From Roseiarcus sp963721905 (GTDB lineage: Bacteria > Pseudomonadota > Alphaproteobacteria > Rhizobiales > Beijerinckiaceae): a DNA stretch of 64,000 nt. The DNA lies in the NCBI GenBank assembly GCA_963721905.1, contig CAVRMF010000017.1, positions 48,472 to 112,471 on the forward strand. Reading direction: 5' to 3'. Of the stretch, positions 27,701-36,583 are shown one piece after another (position 1 is the first letter of the stretch; each line of letters starts with the position of its first letter). Both the position numbers and the translations under genes were made by a program. Below the pieces are notes generated by a model, which saw only the letters and a program-made list of their open reading frames with translations, did not search any database and was not told the origin of the DNA.

Positions 27701-30014
27701 GTGGGGTTCGATTTGCCCAAGCCGCCGAACGGGCGTCCGGCGACGGACGGCGGCGAAGCTGCGCCGGCTGTTGTGCGCTCGGCGTCCGAGCAGCTCGGCC
27801 CCGAACCGGCCTCGCCCGACGCTCCCGCGCGCGATCTTCCGAAGATCGCCGAGAAGGCCGACGACCTCGAGGCGATCAAGAAGGCGGTCGACGATGCGGC
27901 GGCGGTCGGTGGCGGCTTATGGCTCTCCTATCTCTTCGTCCTCTTCTATCTCGCGGTCGCCGCAGGCGCGGTGACGCACGCCGATCTCTTTTTCGAGAAT
28001 CCGATCAAGTGCCGTTCCTCAATATCGAACTGCCGCTGCTCGCCTTCTTCTTCCTCGCGCCGATCCTGTTCCTCATCGTCCACGCCTATACGCTCGTGCA
28101 TCTCGTCATGCTGACGGACAAAGCGAAGCGGTTCGATCAGGCGCTGCGCCAGCAGATCGGCGACGAGAACGCCACGGTCGCGCGACAAGCCTGCGACGGC
28201 AATTGCCGAGCAACATTTTCATCCAGTTTCTCGCCGGGCCGACAGACGTTCGCGACAGCGCCTTCGGCTGGCTGCTGCGGGCGATCGCATGGGTCACGCT
28301 GGTGATCGCACCGCTCCTTTTGCTGCTCATGATGCAGATCCAGTTCTTGCCCTACCACATACAGCTTCATCACCTGGACCCAGCGCATCGCGCTCCTCGG
28401 CGATCTGGTCCTGGTCTGGTGGCTGTGGCGAAAGATCCTGTCCGGGCGGGAGGCCGACGGCCGGTGTCGCTGGGCGCCTTGGGCCTCGGCGGGCGTTGGG
28501 CTGGCGTTCAGCGCCGCCGCCGTCCTCTTCGCCGGGGCAGTCGCGACCTTTCCCGGGGAGTGGCAGGAAGACCACTTGCTAACCGCGAAGTTTTCCCCGC
28601 GATCCAATGGACAAGACGGCGAGGCGATGAATCGAAGCCACAGCCAAATCAGTCGTTCTTGGAGTGGGTCAAGACTGCGAGGAAGGTGTCCCTGCACGAG
28701 TGGGTTTTCGAATCCAACGTCGATGACGTGACCCGCCGGCGCTGGCTACCGTTGTCGAGCACGCTCGTCCTGCCCGGCCTCAACATCTACGAACGCCTCA
28801 ACATCGACGATCCCGAGAGGGTGAAGGGTCGAGACTATGTATTCCGCGCCCGTGGCCGCGATCTGAATGGCGCAATATTTGATCTCGCCAGTTTGCCGAA
28901 AGTCGACTTCGAGGGCGCGCAGCTTCGGGGCGCGTCGCTGCGTTGGGCGCAGCTTGATCGCGCATCGTTTGACCAAGCGCAGCTTCAGGGCGCCTCGCTC
29001 GATTACGCGCAGCTTCAAGGGGCGTCGCTGGAAGGCGCGCAACTTCAGGGCGCGTCGTTCTTTGGCGCGCAGCTTCACGGCGCGTCGCTCTATCGGCGCA
29101 ACTTCAGGGCGCGAACCTCTTTGGCGGGAGCTTCAGGGCGCGTCGCTCGTTGGCACGCAGCTTCAGGGCGCGTCGCTCGATAACGCGCAGCTACAGGGCG
29201 CGAAGCTCTATGATGCGCGGCTTCAGGGCGCGTCGCTTTACGACGCTCAGCTTCAGGGTGCATCGTTGCAGAGGCAATGCTGCAGGCCACCGGTCTTGGG
29301 AGGAATTATCTGGCGCACTAACCGCCCGTCGGTCGCTCCCGTCCCCGCGGCCCTCACCTTTAGCAATGCTCCGGACCCTTTTTCGCCCGTTTGGTCGCCC
29401 GTTTGGCGCGCCACGACGGCAGGGTTCGCCTGGAACGGTCGGGCTTATGGAGGACCTGCGCAAGATGATCGTTTCCGCTCCCGCCAAGTGTTCTATCCGC
29501 GATCGGGCGCTGAAGCGCATCGGAAGTCTCGACTGCCGCAACCCCGACCCGACGCTTGCGTCCTGCGATCCATTCTGGTCGCCTGCCGGATGAGGCCAAA
29601 GATTGGCGAAAGGCGCTGGAAGCGGCCCGCGTTGATTTTTTTGATTACATCAGTGCGCTGGCGGCGGAATTGAGGACACTGGTCTGCTCGGGCGATGAAA
29701 ATTCCGTTTACGTTCTACGCGGCCTTTTGAGGAGCGGGCTCCTTGAGAGCGTCCGCTTCGAAGCGCCGGGGCTGGTCAACTCCGTGTTCGGGCCCCCGTC
29801 TTGCCCGGTCTCTACCTCGTTGACCAATTCCGACAAGGCGAACCTTCTCCGCATAAAGCAGAGACGCGCCCAAGAAGCCGGGAGGCTAAGAGCGGGGCGC
29901 GTGGTTGGTTGTCATCGCGTGGAACCCACTGGGCTTGTCTCGCCCTCCGCGCGGTCGTGCTTTCGACTCCGGCGGCTGGAGCGTATGGAGAGCGAAAACC
30001 TTGGCTTTCCCTAA
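27701..30014 (+). pseudogene. pentapeptide-repeat membrane protein, multiple frame breaks
   Basis: One protein can be followed through several frames. It starts at a GTG (MGFDLPKPPNG), has a predicted helix and a first transmembrane segment (LWLSYLFVLFYLAVAAGAV), then after a shift near 28010 IELPLLAFFFLAPILFLIVHAY, after one near 28200 NIFIQFLAGPTDVRDSAFGWLL, then a block with WEWP-type helices. A run of pentapeptide repeats in AQLQGASL style fills about 28890-29280, with a break near 29090. The C-terminal domain (LPDEAKDWRKALEAARVDFF, CPVSTSLTNSDKANLLRIKQ) follows after a break near 29590. The same architecture occurs in rhizobial pentapeptide proteins. The end at 30014 is that of the last frame and is uncertain. 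At least five frame changes are needed. Confidence 0.7.
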
Positions 30015-30394
30015 GGTCTCAGGTTCGGCTTCGCCGCCAAGCCCATGGCGTCCGCGAGCGCGGTGCAGCCGCTTGTCGTGCGTCCATAGCTTCGCTCCCG
30101 CGGTCAATCGCGCAGCGGCCAGGAGGTGCGCGTCGACGTAGCCGACGCCGCGCCCGAATAGAGCGTGGCGATCGATGAACTCCAGAACCTCGCGATCCGT
30201 GGCCACGATGACGGCAGGCAAGTCCAGGAGAGCGGTCGGCGCCGGCTTCGCGGCGGCTGAGATTGCGCAAGGCGAGTTCGCCGATGACAAATGGGTGCGC
30301 CAAAATGGAATTTCGCGTCGAGCAGCGCAGCAAGTGCGGCTTCGCCGATGCGAAAATGGGCGACCCAGACCGACGTGTCGCGCCGAGAAATCAC
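30011..30394 (-). pseudogene. vapC: VapC-type PIN-domain toxin, frame-disrupted
   Basis: Ribonuclease toxin partner of the adjacent antitoxin. It starts with a GTG overlapping the vapB stop (GTGA) and reads DTSVWVAHFRIGEAALAALLDA (two runs) with the first PIN aspartate. It shifts frame to LAHPFVIGELALRNLSRR, shifts again to LLDLPAVIVATDREVLEFID and GVGYVDAHLLAAARLTAGAKLWTHDKRL, which holds the later PIN acids, and a last shift gives AMGLAAKPNLRP and the stop at 30011. The total length, 384 bases, equals a normal 127-residue VapC plus stop, so the shifts cancel out. That pattern suggests sequencing indels and not decay. Confidence 0.72.
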
Positions 30395-30588
30395 GCAGAG
30401 GCCGGCCGGCGCCGTGGCGGAGCCTTGAGCCGAGGCTCAGAGCCGCCGAGCCGCGCCAGCCGGCGCGCGCTTTCTCGCTCGATGAGCGCCTTGAGCGCCT
30501 CCCGCACCAAGCTCGATTTCTCCTTGAGGCCCGTGAACTCCTGAGCTTTCGCCACGAGATCGTCGTCAAGCGCCGACGTTGATCGCAT
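30391..30588 (-). CDS. vapB: VapB-family antitoxin
   Basis: Antitoxin of 65 residues, intact. The N-terminal ribbon-helix-helix type start (MRSTSALDDDLVAKAQEFTG) is followed by LKEKSSLVREALKALIERES and an arginine-rich tail, a form common to VapB proteins paired with the VapC type found next to it. It would bind the operator of its own operon and neutralise the PIN nuclease. The stop overlaps the toxin start by four bases, as usual for coupled translation. Confidence 0.83.
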   Translation of the reverse strand: MRSTSALDDDLVAKAQEFTGLKEKSSLVREALKALIERESARRLARLGGSEPRLKAPPRRRPASA

Positions 30589-30744
30589 CCAAGTCTCCCG
30601 TATGTGATGCCCTAATTGTCATCATTTGATGACGAAATGATATGCCGCTAGAGGCGGCGTTGTTCTCCGGCCTGCGATCGACTGGCCTCCATGGCGTCGG
30701 ATTGGCCGACGAGGGCCTCATCGTGAGACAAACGCGAGCAGATC

Positions 30745-31432
30745 ATGGCCGACACAATCGTCAAAGCCCCGCTGAAGCGCGGCTGATGCAAAGCCCTGCG
30801 CGCGCTCGGCGGGGGCGAGCGGGCGGAGCAAGAGAAGCGGTACCAGAAATCGCGCTGGGAGCATTGGGGCGTCCCGCTGCCGGGGATGGATGTCGCGATC
30901 AAGGAGACGCTCGGCGATCTCACGCAGCAGCGGGCGCTGGAGCTTTGCCGGCGGCCGTGGCGGGAGCCGGTGTGGGACTTGAAGATCGTCGCCGGGCGGA
31001 TCCTGGCGCGGAAGTCGATCGAGCCCGACGCCGGGGTCTGGCGTTTCGTGACCGACAGCGCCTGGCCGATTTGACGGCTGGGCGGTGGCGGACAATCTGG
31101 GCGAGCGTCGCGTTGCGCTGCCTCATCGAAGACCCCGGCCGGCTCGACGTGGTCGAGGCCTGGATCGAAAACCCGCATTCGTGGACGCGCGGCGCGGCGC
31201 TGGTCTTCACCTTGCCGTGGTGGGTGAGGAAAAGCGCGACCCCGAGCGGATGCTCGGCTGGGCCGTGCTTCTAGCCGAGGATCGCCAGTGGTTCATCCAG
31301 AAGGCGGTCGGCTGGTGGCTGCGCGAATTGTCGAAGCGCGACCCCAAACGCGTGCGCCGGTTTTTGAAGGACCATGGCGAGAAGCTGACCGGCGTCGCCA
31401 GGCGCGAGGCGACGAAATATTTGAAGGCGTGA
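30745..31432 (+). pseudogene. DNA alkylation repair protein (AlkD-like), frame-disrupted
   Basis: HEAT-like repeat glycosylase-type protein recognised across frames. It starts at ATG 30745 (MADTIVKAPLKRG), shifts near 30790 into RALGGGERAEQEKRYQKSRW (part) with EHWGVPLPGMDVAIKETLGDL and REPVWDLKIVAGRILARKSI, shifts near 31070 to TIWASVALRCLIEDPGRLDVVEAWIE (two runs), and near 31215 to RMLGWAVLLAEDRQWFIQKAVGWWLRELSKRDP (two runs), ending LTGVARREATKYLKA. AlkD-family enzymes excise bulky N3/N7 alkyl purines. At least three single-base changes are needed to read it through. Confidence 0.68.
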
Positions 31433-31460
31433 AGGCGCGGCGCGGTCGCCCCTTCATCAC

Positions 31461-31503
31461 CCTCATCCGGCCCTACGGCCACCTTCTCCCGAGGGGAGAA
31501 GGG
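31461..31503. repeat. GC-rich intergenic repeat, copy A
   Basis: CCTCATCCGGCCC to GGGGAGAAGGG. It shares the frame CCTCATCCGG ... TTCTCCCG ... GGGGAGAAGG with two other copies (31517-31563 and 38333-38386). The CTTCTCCC and GGGAGAAG arms can fold into a hairpin. Such palindromic elements are widespread between rhizobial genes. Confidence 0.75.
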
Positions 31504-31516
31504 AGCAGCGCGGACC

Positions 31517-31563
31517 CCTCATCCGGCGCTTCGCGCCGACCGTTCTCCCGCAAGGGGAGAAGG
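31517..31563. repeat. GC-rich intergenic repeat, copy B
   Basis: CCTCATCCGGCGC to AAGGGGAGAAGG, in direct orientation 13 bases after copy A. The inner part differs (CGCTTCGCGCC), while the outer CCTCATCCGG and the TTCTCCCG/GGGGAGAA arms are conserved. Confidence 0.75.
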
Positions 31564-32919
31564 TTAAGGCCGCTCGCGCCGTGATCTCGACGCCGGACCA
31601 GAGCCGGGGACGAGGGGGACTTTCGACCCGGACGCGCACGGAGGCGACCGCGCGGATTCCTACGACGATCGCCACGACATCCTCGGCGATCGTCTTCGAT
31701 GAAGTCGATGTCGCCGCGTCCGACGACGAGGCGCGGATCCCGTCGAGGTCCGCGTCGTCAGAGAAGATGGAGCGCATGTCGTCGGCATGCGCAGCTGCGC
31801 GCCTGACCGAGGCCTCGACGTTGAGAGGACGCGCTGCTAAAACACGCTGTAAGCTAAGGCTCCCGATTTCGGCGGCGAGAAGCGAAGTCGCAGAAGGAAG
31901 ATGATGTCGAACACGTCCAACAGTGAACCGGCCTGCGCCGCCGCTGCGCATCCGCGGCTTCGCGCGGGATGGGATCGCGGATCAGCGCGTCTCCCGGTCC
32001 AAGATCGCCGCGCCGTCCACAGGCCGAGAGCGCGCTCCGAAAGCCGGGCGCGTCGGGCTGAGCCAGCAGGAGGCGCGGCACGTCGGGCGGGTTCCGCGAG
32101 CCGGCGAGGGCCGGACGGGAGGCCATCGGCGCCGGCGAGAGCGCCGAGAAGGCTGCAATTACCATGCAGCGCGAGGGCGTCGAGGAGCCGCCTCCCGCTT
32201 CGTCTATCGACGTCGAGATGCGCCTGGAACCCCATCCCCATCGGCCGACGAGGCCGGATTCCGGCGCCTGATCAGCAAGAGACCGCCGCAGAAGCCAATC
32301 TCCTGCGCCACACCCGCGACGCCGGCTCGAGCCGGTCAAGCCCGCCTGCGTCCGCCGCGAACCTAGTAGGTAACCCAGCTTCTTCAGCGCCCCGCGCCCG
32401 CGGCGTGGCTGCGCCCTCCCGCCTCGTCGGGCGAGGGGACGAGCACAGCGCACGCGCGTCGGCACTTGCCTATGGCCTCGACGGGCATCCGGGGATGGCC
32501 TCGATCAGGAGCGCCCGGACCGCGCGCCCCAGCGCGGGGTTCGCCAGAAGTCGATGACGTCGGCCCGCCCTTGCGAGGCGAGCTCGGCCTCAGCCGCATC
32601 GACGACGCTCGCCAGCATCAGGTCATCGCAGCAATGCTTGGCGCGCTGTCACGGCCTTGTGGAGGCCTGCCGGGGCGCGTGCCCTCGTCCGAGCACGCCA
32701 CGCGCGGGCACCTTCTGCCCGCGGAGCTGCAGAGGGGCGCCGCCCCTTCTCTGCGAACGGGGAAGAAGTAGCCCGGAGGCCCGGATGGGTGCGAAAAGCA
32801 GTTCCGATGAGATGCAGGTTCGCAGTGACGGTCGTGCAATCCAGTGCGTCGGAGGGCGCCGGCCGGCTGGCCCATCCGGCGAGGTCGCCCATCGGAAGAA
32901 GCAGCAGTCTTTCGACGCC
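31564..32919. other. about 1.36 kb without a recognisable gene
   Basis: Between the AlkD-like gene with its repeats and the end of iorB I find no frame with a convincing product. Short runs on the minus strand look protein-like, for example LASVVDAAEAELASQGRADV with VIDFWRTP near 32530-32640, and KKLGYLLGSRRTQAG near 32350. They sit in different frames and match nothing I recognise. The stretch may be a decayed gene, or an unknown gene hidden by the same frame errors that affect both neighbours. Confidence 0.4.
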
Positions 32920-35126
32920 CTATAGCGCCACCTTCCCCAGCAGAGCTGGGGAAGGGGTGTCCCTATGCCCCGGCAAGGCGTTCTTCAGCGGCAGCGAGCG
33001 GATGCGCTTGCCGGTTGCGGCGAAGATGGCGTTGGCGATGGCGGGCGCGATCGGCGGCGTGCCGGGCTCGCCGAGGCCGCCCATTTGTCGCCGCCGGAGA
33101 GCGCGAAATGGGTCTCGATGACCGGCGCGTCGGCCATACGGGCGATCGGGTAGGAATCGAAATTGCCCTGCTCGACCCGGCCCTGGCGGATGGTGATCTC
33201 GTCGAACAGCGCCGCGGTCAGGCCGTAGAGCACGGCGCTCTCGATCTGCATGGCGGCGGTCAGCGGATTGACGAGATGGCCGCAATCGACGCAGGCGACC
33301 ACCCGCTCGACCTTGATCCCGCCCTGATCGTCAACCGCGACCTCGGCGATCTCGCCGACGATGGTGCCGAAGGCCTCGTGGATCGCAAGGCCGCGGCCCG
33401 TCCCTTGCGCAAGGCTTGCCCCAGTCGCCCTTGTCGGCGAGCGCATCGAGCACCGCGAGAAAGTCGGGCTTGCCCTGAAGAGCCGCGCGGCGATATCGAG
33501 CGGATCGCGCTTCGCCGCGTGGGCGACCTCGTCGATGAAGCTCTCGACCGCGAAGGCGTTCTGCGACGAGCCGACCGAGCGCCAGAACATGACCGGCACA
33601 TGGGTGTTCTTGAGGTTGACGCCGACCTTCAGCGCATCGGCGCGATAGGGGCAGTTGGCGAGGCCCTCGATCGCCTGCCGCTCGACGCCGTTCCTGACCG
33701 CGCCCCATCCAAGCGAGCGGGTGATCGAGCCGACCGCGGTCGTGAAGTCGAAGCCCGCGGGCGAGCCGTCCTCCTTCAAGGCCGCGCGCATCCGGATCGC
33801 GGCCTGCGGACGATAGCGGTCCGAACGGATGTCCTCCTCCCGCGTCCAGATCAGCTTGACCGGGCGCCGACCGCCTTCGAGACCTCGACCGCCTGGACGA
33901 GTTCGTCGTTGACCGCGCGCCGTCCGAAGCCGCCGCCGAGGAAGGCGTTGTGAACGAAGACCGCTTTGGGGTCGACGCCGCCCGCTTTGGCCGCAAGTTC
34001 GATGGCCTGCTCGGGCGACTGCGTGCCCATCCAGACGTCGATGCGGTCGGGGCGCCAATGCGCGGTCGCGTTCAAGGGCTCCATCGGCGCGTGCGCCAGA
34101 TAGGGGACTTCGTAGACCGCCTCCACCAGCTTCGCCGGCTTATCGAAGGCCGCGCGAATGTCGCCGTGGCCGCCGCCGTCGGCAAGCGGCCCGTCGAGCG
34201 CGGCGCGATATTCGGCGCGAAACTCAGCGCTGTCGGTCGATGCGGCCGGGCCGAAATCCCATTCGACCGGCATCGCGGCCAGCGCCTCTTTGGCGCGCCA
34301 GAAATTGTCGGCGACGACCGCGACGCCGTTCGTCACCGGCACGGCGGCGATGATCCCGCGCCGGCCGGAGATGGCGGAGAAGTCAAAAGATTTAAGCTTC
34401 CCCCCGAACACCGGGCAGTTGGCCGCGGCGGCATAGACCATGCCCGCCACGCGCGTATCGATGCCGAACCGCGCCGCGCCGGTGACCTTGAGCGGCGTAT
34501 CGATCCGCTTGAGGCTCGTTCCGATGAGCTTGTACTGGTCGGGCGTCCTGATCGCCGGCTCGCTCGCGAGCGCGATCTTCGCCGCGGCGGCGGCAAGTTC
34601 GCCGAAGGTCGCCGTGCGGCCGGAAGCGCCCTCGCGCACCGTTCCTTCGCTGGCGACACAGGCGGCAGGCTCTACGCGCCCATCGCGCCGCAGCGGCCGC
34701 TACGAGGCGGGCGCGCGCCGATGCGCCGGCCTGCTGCAGCGCGACGCGCGAACCGCGGACCGACGAGGAGCCGCCTGTCCCCATCGACGGATAGACGTGC
34801 TCGACGAGGTTGCGGTGGGCGGAGGCGTATTCGACCTTCACCTTAGAGAAGTCGCATTCGAGCTCCTCGGCGAGGATCATCGCCAGCGACGTCAGGACCC
34901 ATTGCCCCATTTCGGACTTGGCGACCCTCAGCGTGATCGAATTGTCGGGATCGATGACGACGAAGGCGCCGACTTCGCCGGCCCTCGCGCCGTCGTCAGC
35001 GCCCCAGGGTTCGCCGGAGATCGTCGTCGCGCGCGCCAGTGCGGGCGCGTGAACGGCGATGGCGAGACCGCCGGCGGCCGAGAGAGACGCCTGAATGAAA
35101 GTGCGGCGGGTGAGGGCGATTGTCAT
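32920..35126 (-). pseudogene. iorB: isoquinoline 1-oxidoreductase beta-type molybdopterin subunit, frame-disrupted
   Basis: Large subunit of a xanthine-oxidase-family molybdenum hydroxylase. A twin-arginine signal (RRTFIQASLSAAGGLAIAV) predicts folded export to the periplasm. Conserved blocks read in sequence are KSEMGQWVLTSLAMILAEEL and GTGGSSSVRGSR; then, after a shift near 34670, YKLIGTSLKRIDTPLKVTGAA and FLGGGFGRRAVNDE; after one near 33880 KLIWTREEDIRSDRYRPQAA; after shifts near 33465 and 33410 GRGLAIHEAFGTIVGEIAEV and VDCGHLVNPLTAAMQIES; and after one near 33080 PPIAPAIANAIFAATGKRIRSLP (two runs). At least five breaks. The partner iorA is 15 bases upstream and intact. Confidence 0.85.
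32931..32955. terminator. hairpin at the 3' end of iorB
   Basis: CCTTCCCCAGC (32931-32941) and GCTGGGGAAGG (32945-32955) form a perfect 11-base stem with a three-base loop. It lies inside the last codons of the iorB frame, suggesting that the true stop may be further upstream or that the gene ends inside a repeat-type palindrome. No T-run follows on the minus strand. Confidence 0.5.
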
Positions 35127-35141
35127 TGGGCTTCGCCTCCC

Positions 35142-35597
35142 TCAAATTTTGGCGAGTTCGGCGGCCCGGTGCACGGCCGCGCGCATGCGCGGATAGGTCC
35201 CGCAGCGGCAGATGTTGGTCATCTCGTCGTCGATGTCGGCGTCGCTAGGGTTGGGGTTCTTCTTAAGCAGCGCGACCGCGGCCATGATCTGGCCGGACTG
35301 GCAATAGCCGCATTGCGGCGCGTCGGCCTCGATCCAGGCCTTCTGGACGGCGTGCAGCGCCTTCGCGCCGAGGCCCTCGATGGTGAGGACCGATTTGCCC
35401 ACCGCGTAGCTGACCGGCGTCTGGCAGGAGCGCATCGCCTCGCCGTCGATGATAACCGTGCAGGCGCCGCAGAGGCCCGCGCCGCAGCCGAATTTCGTGC
35501 CAACAAGGCCCAGTTCGTCGCGCAGCGCCCAGAGGAGCGGCATCTCCGGCTCGACGTCGATTGTCATGGTTCGCCCGTTGACGACGAAAACCGCCAT
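35142..35597 (-). CDS. iorA: isoquinoline 1-oxidoreductase alpha-type [2Fe-2S] subunit
   Basis: Iron-sulfur subunit of 151 residues that passes electrons from the molybdenum centre. The plant-type cluster ligands Cys38, Cys43, Cys46 (CGAGLCGAC) and Cys58 are in place. The second, helical cluster has Cys96, Cys99, Cys130 and Cys132 (QCGYCQSGQ; NICRCGTY). The length and arrangement match IorA and related small subunits of the xanthine dehydrogenase family. It lies directly upstream of iorB on the same strand, probably one transcript. The actual substrate (aldehyde or N-heterocycle) cannot be told from sequence. Confidence 0.92.
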   Translation of the reverse strand: MAVFVVNGRTMTIDVEPEMPLLWALRDELGLVGTKFGCGAGLCGACTVIIDGEAMRSCQTPVSYAVGKSVLTIEGLGAKALHAVQKAWIEADAPQCGYCQSGQIMAAVALLKKNPNPSDADIDDEMTNICRCGTYPRMRAAVHRAAELAKI

Positions 35598-35800
35598 TAT
35601 CGCTCATCTCCGATCGCGATGTTCGCCGGGCGCGATACCAAGCGACTGCGGCGGATCGGCGCGCGCCGAGATCACATCGTCGCGAGCCGCGTACACATTG
35701 GCGTGAGCGCCACGCAAGGTTGCACGGTCGAAGCGGACCAAGCCGAGAGCCGGGCGTGGAAAAGCTTCAAACTGTCGAGTAGACTAAAAAGAGCCCCGAA

Positions 35801-36328
35801 ATGCCTTCGCGCCTTACCCTGTTCCGCGTCCGCCCGCTCGCCGGAAACCGCGCGCGCGGCTGGCTGACCGCGGGGCCGTTCCGCATCGCTTGCGCGCTCG
35901 GACCCGCCGGGATCGTCAGGGTCAAGCGCGAGGGCGATCGCGGCACGCCCGCTGGGCGTTTCAGGCTGCTTTGGGGCTACTACCGGCCGGACCGTCCGCG
36001 GCCCCGCGCGGCGGGCGTGCCGCTGAAGGCCATGCGGCGCGACCAGGGCTGGTGCGAGGATCCGTCGAGCCCGCGCTACAACCGCCCGGTGCGACTGCCC
36101 GCCCTGGACTGCACGGACCGCATGTGGCGCGACGATCATCTTTATGACCTGACCTTCGTGCTCGACCAGAATTTCTCCCGTCGCGCCAAGGGCAGGGGCA
36201 GCGCCATCTTCTTCCATCTCGCGCGGCCGGGCCTTGCGCCGACCGCCGGCTGCGTCGCGATCGAGCCGTCCGATATGCGCAAGCTCGCTCCGCGGTTAGC
36301 GCGCGGCGCGGTGATGGAAATAGGGTAG
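35801..36328 (+). CDS. L,D-transpeptidase-family (YkuD-type) protein
   Basis: Protein of 175 residues in the YkuD group. Histidine 139 (FFHLARP) and Cys151 (TAGCVAI) give the HX(11)C catalytic arrangement with a following DMRKL, typical of short alphaproteobacterial members. GRGSAIFFH and EGDRGTPAGRF are also family blocks. L,D-transpeptidases cross-link peptidoglycan between meso-diaminopimelate residues. No signal peptide is obvious, as in many short members annotated this way, so export or membrane anchoring is unclear. It is divergent from iorA. Confidence 0.82.
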   Translation: MPSRLTLFRVRPLAGNRARGWLTAGPFRIACALGPAGIVRVKREGDRGTPAGRFRLLWGYYRPDRPRPRAAGVPLKAMRRDQGWCEDPSSPRYNRPVRLPALDCTDRMWRDDHLYDLTFVLDQNFSRRAKGRGSAIFFHLARPGLAPTAGCVAIEPSDMRKLAPRLARGAVMEIG

Positions 36329-36337
36329 CCGGAGCGC

Positions 36338-36498
36338 GTCATGGCCGGGCTTGTCCAGGCTTGTCCCGGCCATCCACGCCGTTGTGCGACAAAGACGTGT
36401 CCGAATACCCGCTGCCCGCTCTGGCGCGTTGTAAGACGGCTCTTGATGCGCGGAACTGCGTGGATGGCCGGGACGAGCCGGACGAGCCCGGCCATGAC
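36338..36498. repeat. large imperfect inverted repeat between L,D-transpeptidase and ggt
   Basis: A 41-base left arm (36338-36378, GTCATGGCCGGGC to CATCCACG) pairs with a 40-base right arm (36459-36498, CGTGGATGGCC to GGCCATGAC) with two mismatches and one gap, around an 80-base spacer. It is of the GTCATGGCCGGG...CCCGGCCATGAC type often found between rhizobial genes. The left arm also contains two near-copies of GGCTTGTCC. Confidence 0.8.
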
Positions 36499-36583
36499 GA
36501 TACCCACTGTTGCAAGGCCGCGACTCGACGCAGGGCCGGCCGCCTTCCTATCATAGCCTCCGTCGCATCCGGAGACCGACGCA

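Noticed and set aside
28890..29280. Regular repeats as a CRISPR or tandem regulatory array
   Set aside because: They encode pentapeptide repeats (AQLQGASL style) in frame over most of the run.
31461..31563. Two adjacent repeats as a CRISPR array
   Set aside because: Only two copies, imperfect, with a 13-base spacer; they match a dispersed palindromic element.
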